Notes: generated by a model not told the origin, from the letters alone. 64,000 bases of DNA from Oceanospirillales bacterium (GCA_018223185.1 JAAEYW010000010.1:1-64000); one strand, 5' to 3'. Positions 38,226 through 46,196 are shown, numbered from the stretch's first letter. Made by a program: numbers and translations.

Positions 38226-39500
38226 ATGAGCTATATCATCGACCGCCGCCTAAACGCGAAGAAAAAGAGCACCGTCAACCGGCAGCGTTTTCTTCGCCGC
38301 TATAAGAAGCATATCAAGCGGGCTGTAGAGGAAGCGGTAAACACCCGTAGTATCCGTGATATTGATCAGGGTGGCGAAGTCAGTATCCCCAACAAGGATA
38401 TTTCCGAGCCGGTCTTTCATCATGGTAATGGCGGAGTACGCCAGCGGGTATTTCCGGGCAATAAAGAGTTCGTCGTCGGCGACGAAATTAAGCGCCCCGA
38501 AGGTGGGGGCGGGGGCGGCTCTGGCCAGGGGAAGGCCAGTAATCAGGGGGAAGGTGAAGACGAATTTACCTTCCAGATAAATCAGGAAGAGTTTCTCGAC
38601 TTTATGTTTGAGGATCTCGAACTGCCCAACATGATCAAAAAGCAGCTGCGTGACGCAACCAGTTTTGAGGTACGCCGGGCGGGGTTTACCAGCGTTGGCT
38701 CACCCGATAAACTCAATGTTGTTCGTTCATTGCGGGCGGCCAATGCCCGGCGCATAGCCCTGTCGGGAAAGGAGCGTCGTAAAATCCGTGAACTGAAAGC
38801 CGAGATCAAAACACTGGAGGGCTTACTGCCAAATCCTGACGCCCTCACTCAGATCAACGCTCTCAATGAGGAGATAAAAGCACTTAACAAACGAATCAAA
38901 CGAATGCCGTTTATTGATGAGTTTGATCTTAAATACAATAATCTGGTCCGTACGCCCGTGCCCAGTTCCAAAGCCGTGATGTTCTGTGTTATGGATGTGT
39001 CGGGCTCAATGACACAGTCTATCAAGGATATTGCCAAGCGTTTCTTTATTCTGCTCTACCTGTTTCTGACCCGCAGCTATAAAAAAATCGAGGTCGTTTT
39101 TGTCCGCCATCACACTCACGCAAAAGAGGTCGATGAAGAAGAGTTTTTCTATTCCAGAGAAACCGGAGGCACCATTGTTTCCAGCGCACTGAATCTGAGT
39201 GCAGACATTATCCAGGAACGCTACCCACCCGGCGACTGGAACATCTATGTTGCCCAGGCATCTGACGGCGATAACTGGGATGGCGATTCACACATCTGCC
39301 GGGAAGTGCTTGAGCATCGGATTCTGCCACTGGTGCAGTATTTTGCCTATGTGGAGATCACCACGGGACCCCATCAGAACCTCTGGCTGGAATACGAGCA
39401 GATCCGGGAAAAGTTCGGCGATACCTTTGCCATGCAGACAATCGTTGAACCTGCAGATATCTATCCGGTATTCAGAAAGCTGTTTGAAAAAAAGGAGTGA
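38226..39500 (+). CDS. yeaH: YeaH/YhbH family protein (DUF444, VWA-like)
   Basis: A 424-residue DUF444 protein. The N-terminal basic region ([20 protein letters not shown]), a glycine-rich spacer (about residues 90-105), and a C-terminal VWA-like domain with a complete metal-site motif [20 protein letters not shown] (about residues 257-276) are seen. It probably works with PrkA as an ATPase/VWA partnership, as in E. coli yeaGH. Spacing of 40 bases behind prkA and 4 bases before the SpoVR gene supports one operon. Confidence 0.93.
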   Translation: MSYIIDRRLNAKKKSTVNRQRFLRRYKKHIKRAVEEAVNTRSIRDIDQGGEVSIPNKDISEPVFHHGNGGVRQRVFPGNKEFVVGDEIKRPEGGGGGGSGQGKASNQGEGEDEFTFQINQEEFLDFMFEDLELPNMIKKQLRDATSFEVRRAGFTSVGSPDKLNVVRSLRAANARRIALSGKERRKIRELKAEIKTLEGLLPNPDALTQINALNEEIKALNKRIKRMPFIDEFDLKYNNLVRTPVPSSKAVMFCVMDVSGSMTQSIKDIAKRFFILLYLFLTRSYKKIEVVFVRHHTHAKEVDEEEFFYSRETGGTIVSSALNLSADIIQERYPPGDWNIYVAQASDGDNWDGDSHICREVLEHRILPLVQYFAYVEITTGPHQNLWLEYEQIREKFGDTFAMQTIVEPADIYPVFRKLFEKKE

Positions 39501-39504
39501 CCCT

Positions 39505-41022
39505 ATGAAGAAGCGCAAGCCTATTTCCACCGGGTCAGAATGGACCTTCGAACTGATCCAGCAATATGATCAGGAGATCGCCCGGGTTGCAAAGCATTAT
39601 GGCCTGGACACCTACCCTAATCAGATCGAAATCATTACCTCTGAGCAGATGATGGATGCCTATTCGTCAGTCGGTATGCCACTGAATTATAACCACTGGT
39701 CGTTTGGCAAACAGTTTGTATCCACCGAACAGCAATATAAAAGAGGCCAGATGGGACTGGCTTACGAGATTGTTATTAACTCCAATCCGTGTATCTCTTA
39801 TCTGATGGAAGAAAATACCATGACCATGCAGGCACTGGTCATCGCTCATGCCTGCTATGGGCACAACTCATTTTTCAAAGGCAATTACCTGTTTCGTACA
39901 TGGACCGATGCATCGGCTATTATTGATTATCTGTTGTTTGCCAAGAACTATATCGCCAAGTGTGAAGAGCGCCACGGAGTGGATGCCGTAGAACAGATGC
40001 TGGATTCCTGCCATGCGCTGATGAATTACGGGGTCAACCGTTACCTTCGTCCCCAGCCTGTTACACCCGAGGAGGAAAAAAACCGACTACTGGACCGCGA
40101 AGAGTATATCCAGCGTCACCTCAACCAGCTGTGGAATACCATTCCGAAAAAAGATCAGGTTAAAGAGAATAAAGCGTTCCGCTTCCCGAAAGATCCGGAA
40201 GAAAACCTGCTCTACTTTATTGAAAAAAATGCGCCCCTACTGGAGCCCTGGCAGCGGGAGATTGTCCGGATTGTCAGAAAAATAGCCCAATACTATTACC
40301 CGCAACGTCAGACTCAGGTAATGAATGAGGGGTGGGCCTGCTTCTGGCATTACACCCTGCTAAACCATCTGCACGATGAAGGTCTGGTCACCGATGGATT
40401 TATTATGGAATTCCTCCATTCTCACACCAGTGTTATCTATCAGCCACCGTTCGACTCGCCCTATTTCAACGGTATCAACCCTTACGCACTGGGCTACGGT
40501 ATGATGCGGGATATCCGGCGAATCTGTGAAAAACCCACAAATGAAGACTATAAGTGGTTCCCCGACATTGCTGGCAGTGACTGGAACGAAACCCTGCAAC
40601 ATGCGATGCGAAACTACAAAGATGAAAGCTTTATTCTGCAATATCTTTCACCCCATATGATCCGTGAGCTGAAGCTGTTTACTATCACAGATAACTCAAC
40701 CCTGAGCACGATGCAGATCAGCGCCATACATGATGAAGAGGGTTATCAGAAGGTTCGGGAGAACCTTGCAGCAAGCTATAACATCGGCAACAGAGAGCCA
40801 AATATTCAGGTATACAACGTCAATATCAGAGGCGACCGGTCGCTGACGTTGCGCCACTATATGCACAATGAACAACCTTTAGGCGATGACGCTGATGAAG
40901 TACTGAAACATCTTCACCAGCTGTGGGGCTTTGATGTGCATCTGGAATCAGTTTCACCCGAAGGTGAGATTATCGATGAATTCCATTGCCCTCCGAGACC
41001 CCGTGCCGAAGAGGTTGCCTGA
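39505..41022 (+). CDS. ycgB: SpoVR family protein (YcgB)
   Basis: A 505-residue SpoVR-like protein. The ATG at 39505 follows AAAGGAGTG at the yeaH stop; a longer in-frame start lies inside yeaH and is rejected. Conserved stretches include TYPNQIEIITSEQMMDAYSS, HACYGHNSFFKGNYLF, VMNEGWACFWHYTLLNHL and NPYALGYGMMRDIRRI. The histidine and glutamate cluster (HxCYGHNSFF, MNEGWA) looks like a metal site. The family is tied to stress response and, in Bacillus, the spore cortex; biochemistry is unknown. Last gene of prkA-yeaH-ycgB. Confidence 0.94.
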   Translation: MKKRKPISTGSEWTFELIQQYDQEIARVAKHYGLDTYPNQIEIITSEQMMDAYSSVGMPLNYNHWSFGKQFVSTEQQYKRGQMGLAYEIVINSNPCISYLMEENTMTMQALVIAHACYGHNSFFKGNYLFRTWTDASAIIDYLLFAKNYIAKCEERHGVDAVEQMLDSCHALMNYGVNRYLRPQPVTPEEEKNRLLDREEYIQRHLNQLWNTIPKKDQVKENKAFRFPKDPEENLLYFIEKNAPLLEPWQREIVRIVRKIAQYYYPQRQTQVMNEGWACFWHYTLLNHLHDEGLVTDGFIMEFLHSHTSVIYQPPFDSPYFNGINPYALGYGMMRDIRRICEKPTNEDYKWFPDIAGSDWNETLQHAMRNYKDESFILQYLSPHMIRELKLFTITDNSTLSTMQISAIHDEEGYQKVRENLAASYNIGNREPNIQVYNVNIRGDRSLTLRHYMHNEQPLGDDADEVLKHLHQLWGFDVHLESVSPEGEIIDEFHCPPRPRAEEVA

Positions 41023-41047
41023 ATCCTTTCAGGCTCAACTTCATCGT

Positions 41048-41078
41048 TAAAAAAACCGCCAACAGGCGGTTTTTTTTA
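41048..41078. terminator. Bidirectional terminator
   Basis: AAAACCGCC/GGCGGTTTT hairpin with A and T runs on either side, between the convergent ycgB and hinT genes. Confidence 0.94.
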
Positions 41079-41081
41079 ACG

Positions 41082-41447
41082 TTACACGGGAGTTTTAAGC
41101 TTATCCTGATAGGGAGGCCATCCCATCGGCTTGCCGCCCAACAGGTGCAGATGGATATGATAAACTGTCTGACCACCATGAGTGTTACAGTTAAAGACGC
41201 TGCGATATCCGTCCCGGTCAAAACCCTGTTGTTCTGCTATCTTTCCCGCCACCATAACCATATGCCCCACCAGATCACAATCATCTGGTTTAATATCATT
41301 CAGCGTAGCAATATGTTTACGGGGAATGATCAGGGCGTGGGTCGGAGCCTGCGGGCTGATATCATTGAAAGCGACAACCCTGTCATCCTCATAGATAATA
41401 TCGGCAGGAATCTCTTTATTCAGAATTTTACAAAACAGACAATCCAT
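41082..41447 (-). CDS. hinT: HIT family purine nucleoside phosphoramidase
   Basis: A 121-residue histidine-triad protein of the HinT/HINT branch. The N-terminal CLFCKILNKEIPADIIYED carries a CxxC, which often binds zinc, and the active site HIHLHLLGG is near residue 98-106. It hydrolyses aminoacyl-AMP and other phosphoramidates in the cytoplasm. It is a single gene that converges on ycgB at a shared terminator. Confidence 0.95.
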   Translation of the reverse strand: MDCLFCKILNKEIPADIIYEDDRVVAFNDISPQAPTHALIIPRKHIATLNDIKPDDCDLVGHMVMVAGKIAEQQGFDRDGYRSVFNCNTHGGQTVYHIHLHLLGGKPMGWPPYQDKLKTPV

Positions 41448-41750
41448 AATCCCACCTTCATCTTATAAACGTTTCAGGAATTACACCTCAGCCCCGTGCA
41501 GATATCAAGTTCAGTATTCAGAACGTCGCTTCGCGACTTGCTCGTGGCTAGACGGAAACTTCGTTTCCTTGCTCGAAAAAGCAGAGAAAAGCGCATAAAG
41601 CATAACTCGTCCGTTTTCTCAAAAAGCCTGTTTTCGACCCAGAGCGGACGTTAACTTTTCAATAACGGGCGCAGGCACGTAGGGCATAATGGCGAAGCCG
41701 CCCTGCGTGTATGCGTCCCAGCGAACGAAGTGTGCGAGTTTATTGAGTTG
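41448..41750. other. Repeat-rich region without a gene
   Basis: This 303-base stretch upstream of hinT holds hairpin repeat B (41519-41583) and the attC-like site (41656-41756). No reading frame in it looks real. Confidence 0.6.
41519..41583. repeat. Mosaic hairpin repeat B
   Basis: Two perfect hairpins, GTCGC-TTC-GCGAC and GGAAAC-TT-CGTTTCC, joined by the linker TTGCTCGTGGCTAGAC and ended by TTGCTCGAAAAAGCA. Copy C at 42463-42531 carries the same end in opposite orientation. Confidence 0.8.
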
Positions 41751-41756
41751 TTATAT
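41656..41756 (-). other. attC-like recombination site, 3' of the small gene
   Basis: Read on the minus strand, the gene ends inside ATATAAC (stop TAA within it), then comes AACTCAATAAACTCGC, a long imperfect hairpin centred on GGC-TTC-GCC (about 16 of 22 arm positions pair, including CACGCAGGGC against GCCCTACGTG), and finally GCGCCCGTTATTG. This layout (R''-type box on the stop, imperfect hairpin, GTTR-type box) is that of an integron attC. It is not proven; the boxes deviate from the RYYYAAC/GTTRRRY consensus. Confidence 0.5.
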
Positions 41757-41761
41757 GCCAT
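41746..41761. repeat. 16-bp inverted repeat, left arm
   Basis: AGTTGTTATATGCCAT is the perfect reverse complement of 42124-42139. The arms overlap the stop and the start of the small gene between them. Confidence 0.9.
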
Positions 41762-42125
41762 ACGTTGCCAGACTATACTTTTGGTTGACTTGGGCTATCA
41801 CTTGATGAGCTAGTTCTTCTACAAAAATTTCCAATTGTTCTTGCTCTTTTGCAATCCGAAGCGCTTCTATGGATGTTTCTATTGAAGCCTCTAACTCACC
41901 ATATTTTTTGTTGATTCGACCAAGATGAACTCTTCTGCTGTCTTCGTGAGAATAGCGAATAATTAGACTCAAAGTTTGAAACGGTGCTTCATCAGACCAT
42001 CCAATTGATTTTAGCTGTGAGTCTATTTTCATTGATGCATTACGAAGAGCTAACCCAAAATTTTTAACTTTACCTTTAACAAGACCTGAGCCTCCGATGA
42101 GAATCATTGGTTTAGTTTCATCCAT
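41751..42125 (-). CDS. Cassette-type small protein, possible Imm39-like immunity protein
   Basis: A 124-residue protein with start ATG at 42125, within the 16-bp inverted repeat; no Shine-Dalgarno is visible, as is common for integron cassettes. Near the N-terminus is ILIGGSGLVKGKVKNFGLAL; later come a RINKKYGELEASIETSIEAL block and a helical tail. The pattern (GG-LVKG, then INKKYxELE) reminds me of the Imm39 immunity protein family; this is recalled, not searched, and weak. Codon use is AT-richer than the neighbours. No toxin gene is beside it. It could be an orphan immunity gene or a cassette of unknown role. Confidence 0.7.
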   Translation of the reverse strand: MDETKPMILIGGSGLVKGKVKNFGLALRNASMKIDSQLKSIGWSDEAPFQTLSLIIRYSHEDSRRVHLGRINKKYGELEASIETSIEALRIAKEQEQLEIFVEELAHQVIAQVNQKYSLATYGI

Positions 42126-42139
42126 GGCATATAACAACT
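42124..42139. repeat. 16-bp inverted repeat, right arm
   Basis: ATGGCATATAACAACT, perfect reverse complement of 41746-41761, overlapping the start codon of the small gene. Confidence 0.9.
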
Positions 42140-42204
42140 TTATTATTGCGCCCGTTCAAGGTTCTAAAGCTTGCAAGCTTTGCTACCTTACAAGGTACGT
42201 TATC
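42129..42204 (-). other. attC-like recombination site, 5' of the small gene
   Basis: On the minus strand: GATAACG box, then AAGGT, the perfect 16-nt palindrome AAAGCTTGCAAGCTTT (42166-42181), ACCTT, GGGCGC and finally the GTTATAT box, right before the ATG of the small gene. The arms pair imperfectly around the palindrome. It resembles the attC of a preceding cassette. Confidence 0.45.
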
Positions 42205-42223
42205 ATCCGAAGATGGGTAAAAT

Positions 42224-42343
42224 ATGTATCGTAGAAATCGTCAATATAAGGAATCTGTGACTCAGTTGGCAAAGACAGGGGCTGCCAGAAAAGGATCAAG
42301 GATTGATGGTGTTCATCCTGAATACCCGTCTGAATTGTCTTAA
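42224..42343 (+). CDS. Possible 39-residue basic peptide
   Basis: ATG to TAA on the plus strand, opposite in direction to the cassette gene. The product begins MYRRNRQYKESV, is rich in Arg and Lys, and ends PEYPSELS. GATGGGT lies 8-12 bases upstream. I recognise no family; it may be the remnant of a longer gene or chance. Confidence 0.2.
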   Translation: MYRRNRQYKESVTQLAKTGAARKGSRIDGVHPEYPSELS

Positions 42344-42462
42344 GTGCCTAGCCGAGCTACACAGCTAATCAAAATCACAGACTATGATACGGGTACTCCT
42401 ATTACCCACCAGACTTTACTTTATCCTAATAGCTTAATAATGACTATAAAGGCTGGTTTTTT

Positions 42463-42531
42463 TGCTTTTTCGAGCAAGTCGCGTAGCGACGTTCGAGCCA
42501 CGAGCTAGCGGCGAAGCCGCGATCTAGCCAC
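42463..42531. repeat. Mosaic hairpin repeat C
   Basis: TGCTTTTTCGAGCAA, hairpin GTCGC-GTA-GCGAC, linker GTTCGAGCCACGAGCTAG, hairpin GGC-GAA-GCC, and GATCTAGCCAC. It is the inverted counterpart of copy B, so B and C bracket the cassette region. Confidence 0.8.
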
Positions 42532-42735
42532 TAACCCATCCCGAAAGTGCGATATATCAGCTAATCATCGGTTTACACAAAAATTACTCATTTTAGCTAA
42601 CCTGCATGTTGCACTGCGTCATAACAAGTTCATACTCTTATCATAGAGTGTAAACAAATGCTTATAGTGCCAAATGTATAGGTTTGAGCCCGGCGATCCC
42701 GGGTTGCCAGCCGTTGAATATCTGGAGCAGTAAAA

Positions 42736-43677
42736 ATGATTCTTTCAGAAAAGCCCCCCATCCATAACCAGCTGGAGTTCTTTATTGAAGAAGCAGTTAA
42801 AGCCCGTCCGGTCATCACCGCTGTAGTACACCCGGTTGAGCGTAACGGTTTACTGGGAGCCATTGAGGCTGCAGAACGCGGGCTGATCGTACCTATTCTG
42901 GTGGGCCCTGCCGCTAAAATAAAAGCCGCAGCAGACAAATGTGAACTGAATATCGATGATTATGAACTGATTGATGTAGAACACAGCCATGCTGCAGCTG
43001 AACAAGCCGTCAGCCTGATCAGAGAGTCCCGGGCAGAGACCCTGATGAAAGGAGATCTTGGTACCTCAGAGCTTCTGAGTGCGGTTATTCACAAAACGCT
43101 GGGCATCCGTACAGAGCGTCGACTAAGCCATATCTTTGTGCTGGATGTACCAAACTATCACAAACCACTGATGATCACCGATGCGGCAATCAATGTTGCA
43201 CCTGATCTGCTGACCAAACGGGATATCGTGCAGAACGCGATCGATTTTTGCCACGCACTGGGTATAAAAGAACCGAAAGTGGCTATTCTTGCCGCAGTCG
43301 AGAAAGTAAAACCCACGATGCAGAGCACCATTGATGCCGCCGCGCTGTGTAAAATGGCTGACCGGGGCCAGATAACCGGAGCTATTCTGGATGGTCCGCT
43401 GGCCTTTGATAATGCAATATCACTGCAGGCCGCTATCGATAAGCATATCTCGTCGCCGGTATCCGGCGATGCCGATATTCTGCTGGCCCCCGACCTGGAA
43501 TCAGCCAATATGATTGCCAAGCAGCTGATCTACCTGGCAAATGCCAAGTCTGCAGGGATCGCACTGGGTGCCCGTGCACCGATCATTCTGAACAGTCGCT
43601 CTGATGGCACTCTGGCACGTCTGGCATCCTGTGCACTGGCCTCTCATATGGTTCTGCATCCTCAGGGAGTTAAGTAA
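42736..43677 (+). CDS. Phosphate acyltransferase (acetyl/butyryl type)
   Basis: A 313-residue phosphotransacylase of the short Pta/Ptb class (catalytic domain only). Seen are HPVERNGLLGAIEAAERGLI, TLMKGDLGTSELLSAVI, VLDVPNYHKPLMITDAAINVAP and the C-terminal NSRSDGTLARLASCALASH. It exchanges CoA for phosphate on an acyl group. It lacks the long N-terminal part of E. coli Pta (about 714 residues) and the MaoC domain of fused relatives. The stop is one base before the ackA start. Acetyl versus butyryl specificity is open. Confidence 0.9.
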   Translation: MILSEKPPIHNQLEFFIEEAVKARPVITAVVHPVERNGLLGAIEAAERGLIVPILVGPAAKIKAAADKCELNIDDYELIDVEHSHAAAEQAVSLIRESRAETLMKGDLGTSELLSAVIHKTLGIRTERRLSHIFVLDVPNYHKPLMITDAAINVAPDLLTKRDIVQNAIDFCHALGIKEPKVAILAAVEKVKPTMQSTIDAAALCKMADRGQITGAILDGPLAFDNAISLQAAIDKHISSPVSGDADILLAPDLESANMIAKQLIYLANAKSAGIALGARAPIILNSRSDGTLARLASCALASHMVLHPQGVK

Positions 43678-43678
43678 C

Positions 43679-44872
43679 ATGAGTCTGATTCTGACAGTCA
43701 ATGGCGGTTCTTCCAGCCTTAAATGCGCCCTGTTTGCCCGTAATGCCAGCAAAGCAGAATGTCTTTATCAGTTCAAACTGGGGAATATCCTTAACACGCC
43801 GGTCATGAAAGTGCTCTCCAGTGATGGAAAAACACTGGAACAATCTGAACCCGATATGGCTGCACTCGCTACGGAAAACCGCCATCAGGCGTGTCTGGAT
43901 CTGGTAATACAGTGGGTACGTAAACAACTGCCCGACAGTCAGATCTGTGCGTTTGGCCACCGGGTGGTTCATGGTGGCGAAGCGTTCAGTGAACCGGTAG
44001 TCATAACCAAAAAAATCATGCAAGCGCTGGAAGAACTGATTCCCCTGGCTCCGCTGCACCAGCCCTACAACCTGAAGCTGATCCGGGCCTGCCAGCAACT
44101 TGAACCCCAGCTGCCACAGATTGCCTGCTTCGATACCATGTTTCATATCGGTCAGCCGAAGGTTGAGCGTCACTATGCGATTCCACGCAAGTACACCGAA
44201 GCCGGCGTCCATAAATATGGTTTCCACGGCCTGTCCTATGAATATATTCAACGAACCCTGGAGCAGATTGGCCATGGCGCCGAAAGCGATAAAACCATTA
44301 TCTGCCACCTCGGTGCCGGCGCCAGCATGTGCGCCGTCAATAAAGGTAAGTCGATCGCGTCCTCGATGGGTTTTACCGCTGTAGACGGTCTGCCGATGGG
44401 TAGCCGCACCGGTAATATTGATCCAGGCGTCCTGCTCTATCTGCAACGCCACTATAAGATGGATACCGATCAGCTGGAAAACTTCCTCTATAAAGAGAGT
44501 GGCTGGCTGGGGGTCTCCGGCATCAGCTCCGACATGATGGAACTGGAACGGTCTGATAAGCCGGAGGCAAAAGAAGCGATCGCAATGTTCGCCTACCGCG
44601 CAGCGCTGGAGATCGGTCGTCTTAGCGCAGCCCTGCAGGGCCTCGATCAGCTGGTCTTTACCGGCGGCGTGGGTGAAAACGACGACTCACTGCGCAAACG
44701 TATCTGCGATCAGCTGGAGTGGCTGGGGGTCAGGCTCAACAAGAGCGCCAATAAAGAGGGTGAAGCGATAATCAACAAAGCCAGCGCTAAAGTGGTGGTT
44801 CGGGTGATTCCCACCAATGAGGAAGCGATGATCGCCCTGCATGCGGGGGAGGTATTAGCCGGAGGCGGATGA
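43679..44872 (+). CDS. ackA: Acetate kinase
   Basis: A 397-residue acyl kinase. The ATG at 43679 gives the canonical start SLILTVNGGSSSLKCALF; an upstream in-frame start would overlap the acyltransferase gene. Motifs: GFHGLSYEYI, VCHLGAG-type ICHLGAGASMCAV, MGFTAVDGLPMGSRTGNIDPG, and VFTGGVGENDDSLRK. With the preceding gene it converts acyl-CoA to acyl phosphate to ATP and acid, or the reverse for acetate assimilation. The gene tail is followed by repeats. Confidence 0.95.
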   Translation: MSLILTVNGGSSSLKCALFARNASKAECLYQFKLGNILNTPVMKVLSSDGKTLEQSEPDMAALATENRHQACLDLVIQWVRKQLPDSQICAFGHRVVHGGEAFSEPVVITKKIMQALEELIPLAPLHQPYNLKLIRACQQLEPQLPQIACFDTMFHIGQPKVERHYAIPRKYTEAGVHKYGFHGLSYEYIQRTLEQIGHGAESDKTIICHLGAGASMCAVNKGKSIASSMGFTAVDGLPMGSRTGNIDPGVLLYLQRHYKMDTDQLENFLYKESGWLGVSGISSDMMELERSDKPEAKEAIAMFAYRAALEIGRLSAALQGLDQLVFTGGVGENDDSLRKRICDQLEWLGVRLNKSANKEGEAIINKASAKVVVRVIPTNEEAMIALHAGEVLAGGG

Positions 44873-44892
44873 TTGCCGCTTCGCGGATGATC

Positions 44893-44955
44893 AGACGTTG
44901 CTGCGCAACTTGCTAGTGGCTAGACGGAAAACTTCGTTTTCCTTGCTGGAAAGGG
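44893..44955. repeat. Mosaic hairpin repeat D
   Basis: Hairpin GTTGC-T-GCGCAAC, linker TTGCTAGTGGCTAGAC, hairpin GGAAAAC-TTC-GTTTTCC, then TTGCTGG. The layout matches copy B but the hairpin arms differ, with both arms changed together. Confidence 0.75.
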
Positions 44956-44998
44956 CAAGAACAAAATGGTTCTAAACGGTTCAGGGATAGCGTTCTAT

Positions 44999-45041
44999 CG
45001 CCGCGAGGTACCCAGAGGGCATGCCAACGCGGCTCCTACAG
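44999..45041. repeat. REP-like element
   Basis: CGCCGCGAGG and ACGCGGCTCCTACAG flank a short spacer; the sequence relates to the REP pair at 18564-18630. It lies between ackA and the DUF465 gene. A related fragment is at about 46085-46112. Confidence 0.5.
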
Positions 45042-45092
45042 AATTTCCCGCTTTTCTGACGGGCCGCGCAGTGATGTTCAAACTCCGGGCGG

Positions 45093-45353
45093 CTAGCCAG
45101 TGATACGATCTTGCTCGCGGCGCACCAGCCGCTGGTAGAGCGAATCTTTAAGCTCCGTCCGTTCATGCTTCAACTTATGCATTTCAAGATCATCAATGGG
45201 GGAGTTATTCAGTTCAAGCACACGAATCTGTTTATCAAGGGACTGGTAATAATGGTTATCTTTGGCAAAACGTTCATCTGATTGAATCAGTTCAGCAATA
45301 AGCTCTTCATAATCGGGAAAATCGTGCGCTAAAGAGTGTTCTTCACCTAACAT
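45093..45353 (-). CDS. DUF465 (YdcH) family small protein
   Basis: An 86-residue, fully helical protein matching the YdcH/DUF465 family: LAHDFPDYEELIAELIQSDERF followed by YYQSLDKQIRVLE and a LKHERTELKDSLYQRL helix pair. It probably forms a coiled-coil dimer in the cytoplasm; function is unknown. The start has AGGAGGT upstream. It is alone, between repeats and a long non-coding stretch. Confidence 0.9.
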   Translation of the reverse strand: MLGEEHSLAHDFPDYEELIAELIQSDERFAKDNHYYQSLDKQIRVLELNNSPIDDLEMHKLKHERTELKDSLYQRLVRREQDRITG

Positions 45354-45766
45354 TTGAAGTACCTCCTGTCGGTTTATCAGTTCACTGTGGTTATTACCAT
45401 TGTGACTATTAACTACTTAGTCAAAAAACCGCGATTCTTCCACTAATTCGCTGAAATATCGGTTTACTATCTGGCAATGAGGGCGTTCTTTTAGGTGACC
45501 AAACCACGTCCGACTTTAATTCCCAAAAGGTGAATGCGTAAACGAAGCGCTTTGAAGTACATAACAGTTGCGATGTTATGGTAAAGTTTATGGACACTCA
45601 CTTCTCGAAGTTGAAGTCTACGCTGCGTACTTTTACTATCTACATACCACCGGAAAACCTTCTTATTTTTTGTTTTTCTTCCAATAACTTAACGTTTAGG
45701 AAGCGAACCAGTTTGTTGACAGAACATTGAAAATAAATAGTTGTTTGTCAAAAAGGCTTCAATTCA
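45354..45766. other. Non-coding region with a possible decayed frame
   Basis: No gene with a proper start is seen in these 413 bases. On the minus strand a 65-codon open frame (45688 to 45491) encodes a very basic peptide (KTKNKKVFRWYVDSK, later LHKLYHNI-like residues) but has no ATG near its beginning; its first in-frame GTG is internal. It may be a degraded gene. Confidence 0.4.
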
Positions 45767-46045
45767 GTGAGTAAACCCGATATTCCAGAGTGGCTCGTTA
45801 AGCTTATTGTCATGGTTGCTCTACCTGCAGTAACCTGTTTTGGACTCTACTCGGTAGCCTACCTGGATAGCGATCGTTATATCTTCACACTGCCGGTTAT
45901 ACTCTCTTACCCTGTTGCCTTAATCGGCATAGCGGGCACCTATCAAACACTGATCTCACCCGCTAAAAATCACCTGAGATTAGCATTCTGGATTGCCTGT
46001 ATCGTCGTTCCGATGATGATACAGGTTGCAGTGAGATCAACCTGA
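45767..46045 (+). CDS. Small two- to three-helix membrane protein, unrecognised
   Basis: A 92-residue protein starting with GTG (MSKPDIPEWLVKL when read as Met). Three hydrophobic segments (about residues 12-28, 36-58 and 70-88) suggest an inner-membrane protein. No family is recognised. The Shine-Dalgarno is weak. It is flanked by non-coding DNA and a repeat, so transcription is uncertain. Confidence 0.55.
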   Translation: MSKPDIPEWLVKLIVMVALPAVTCFGLYSVAYLDSDRYIFTLPVILSYPVALIGIAGTYQTLISPAKNHLRLAFWIACIVVPMMIQVAVRST

Positions 46046-46121
46046 GTAGAGTCTGCGGCACTGTTGATAAACAAGTGTAGCTTATCGCCGCGAGGGCGCG
46101 CCTCCCACAAATCTGCGACCC

Positions 46122-46193
46122 ACTTTTTCTAGCGAGCTGCGCAGCAGCGTTCTAGCAAGGGGAGCTTGCTCCCCGTCTAGCGACGAGCAACTG
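46122..46193. repeat. Mosaic hairpin repeat E
   Basis: CTAGCGA, hairpin GCTGC-GCAGC, CGTTCTAGCAA, hairpin GGGGAGC-TT-GCTCCCC, GTCTAGCGACGAGCAA. Same architecture as copies A to D, with another pair of hairpins. It touches the 3' end of rlmB. Confidence 0.75.
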
Positions 46194-46196
46194 CTC

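Larger units (their letters stand above)
42126..42735. other. Region of about 610 bases without a confident gene
   Basis: It holds the right attC-like site (42129-42204), a 39-codon frame on the plus strand (42224-42343), hairpin repeat C (42463-42531) and the leader of the phosphotransacylase gene. The remainder is AT-rich and I see nothing else in it. Confidence 0.6.

Noticed and set aside
43670-44452. Minus-strand 260-codon frame over ackA
   Set aside because: Antisense to the kinase gene; composition is that of a codon shadow.
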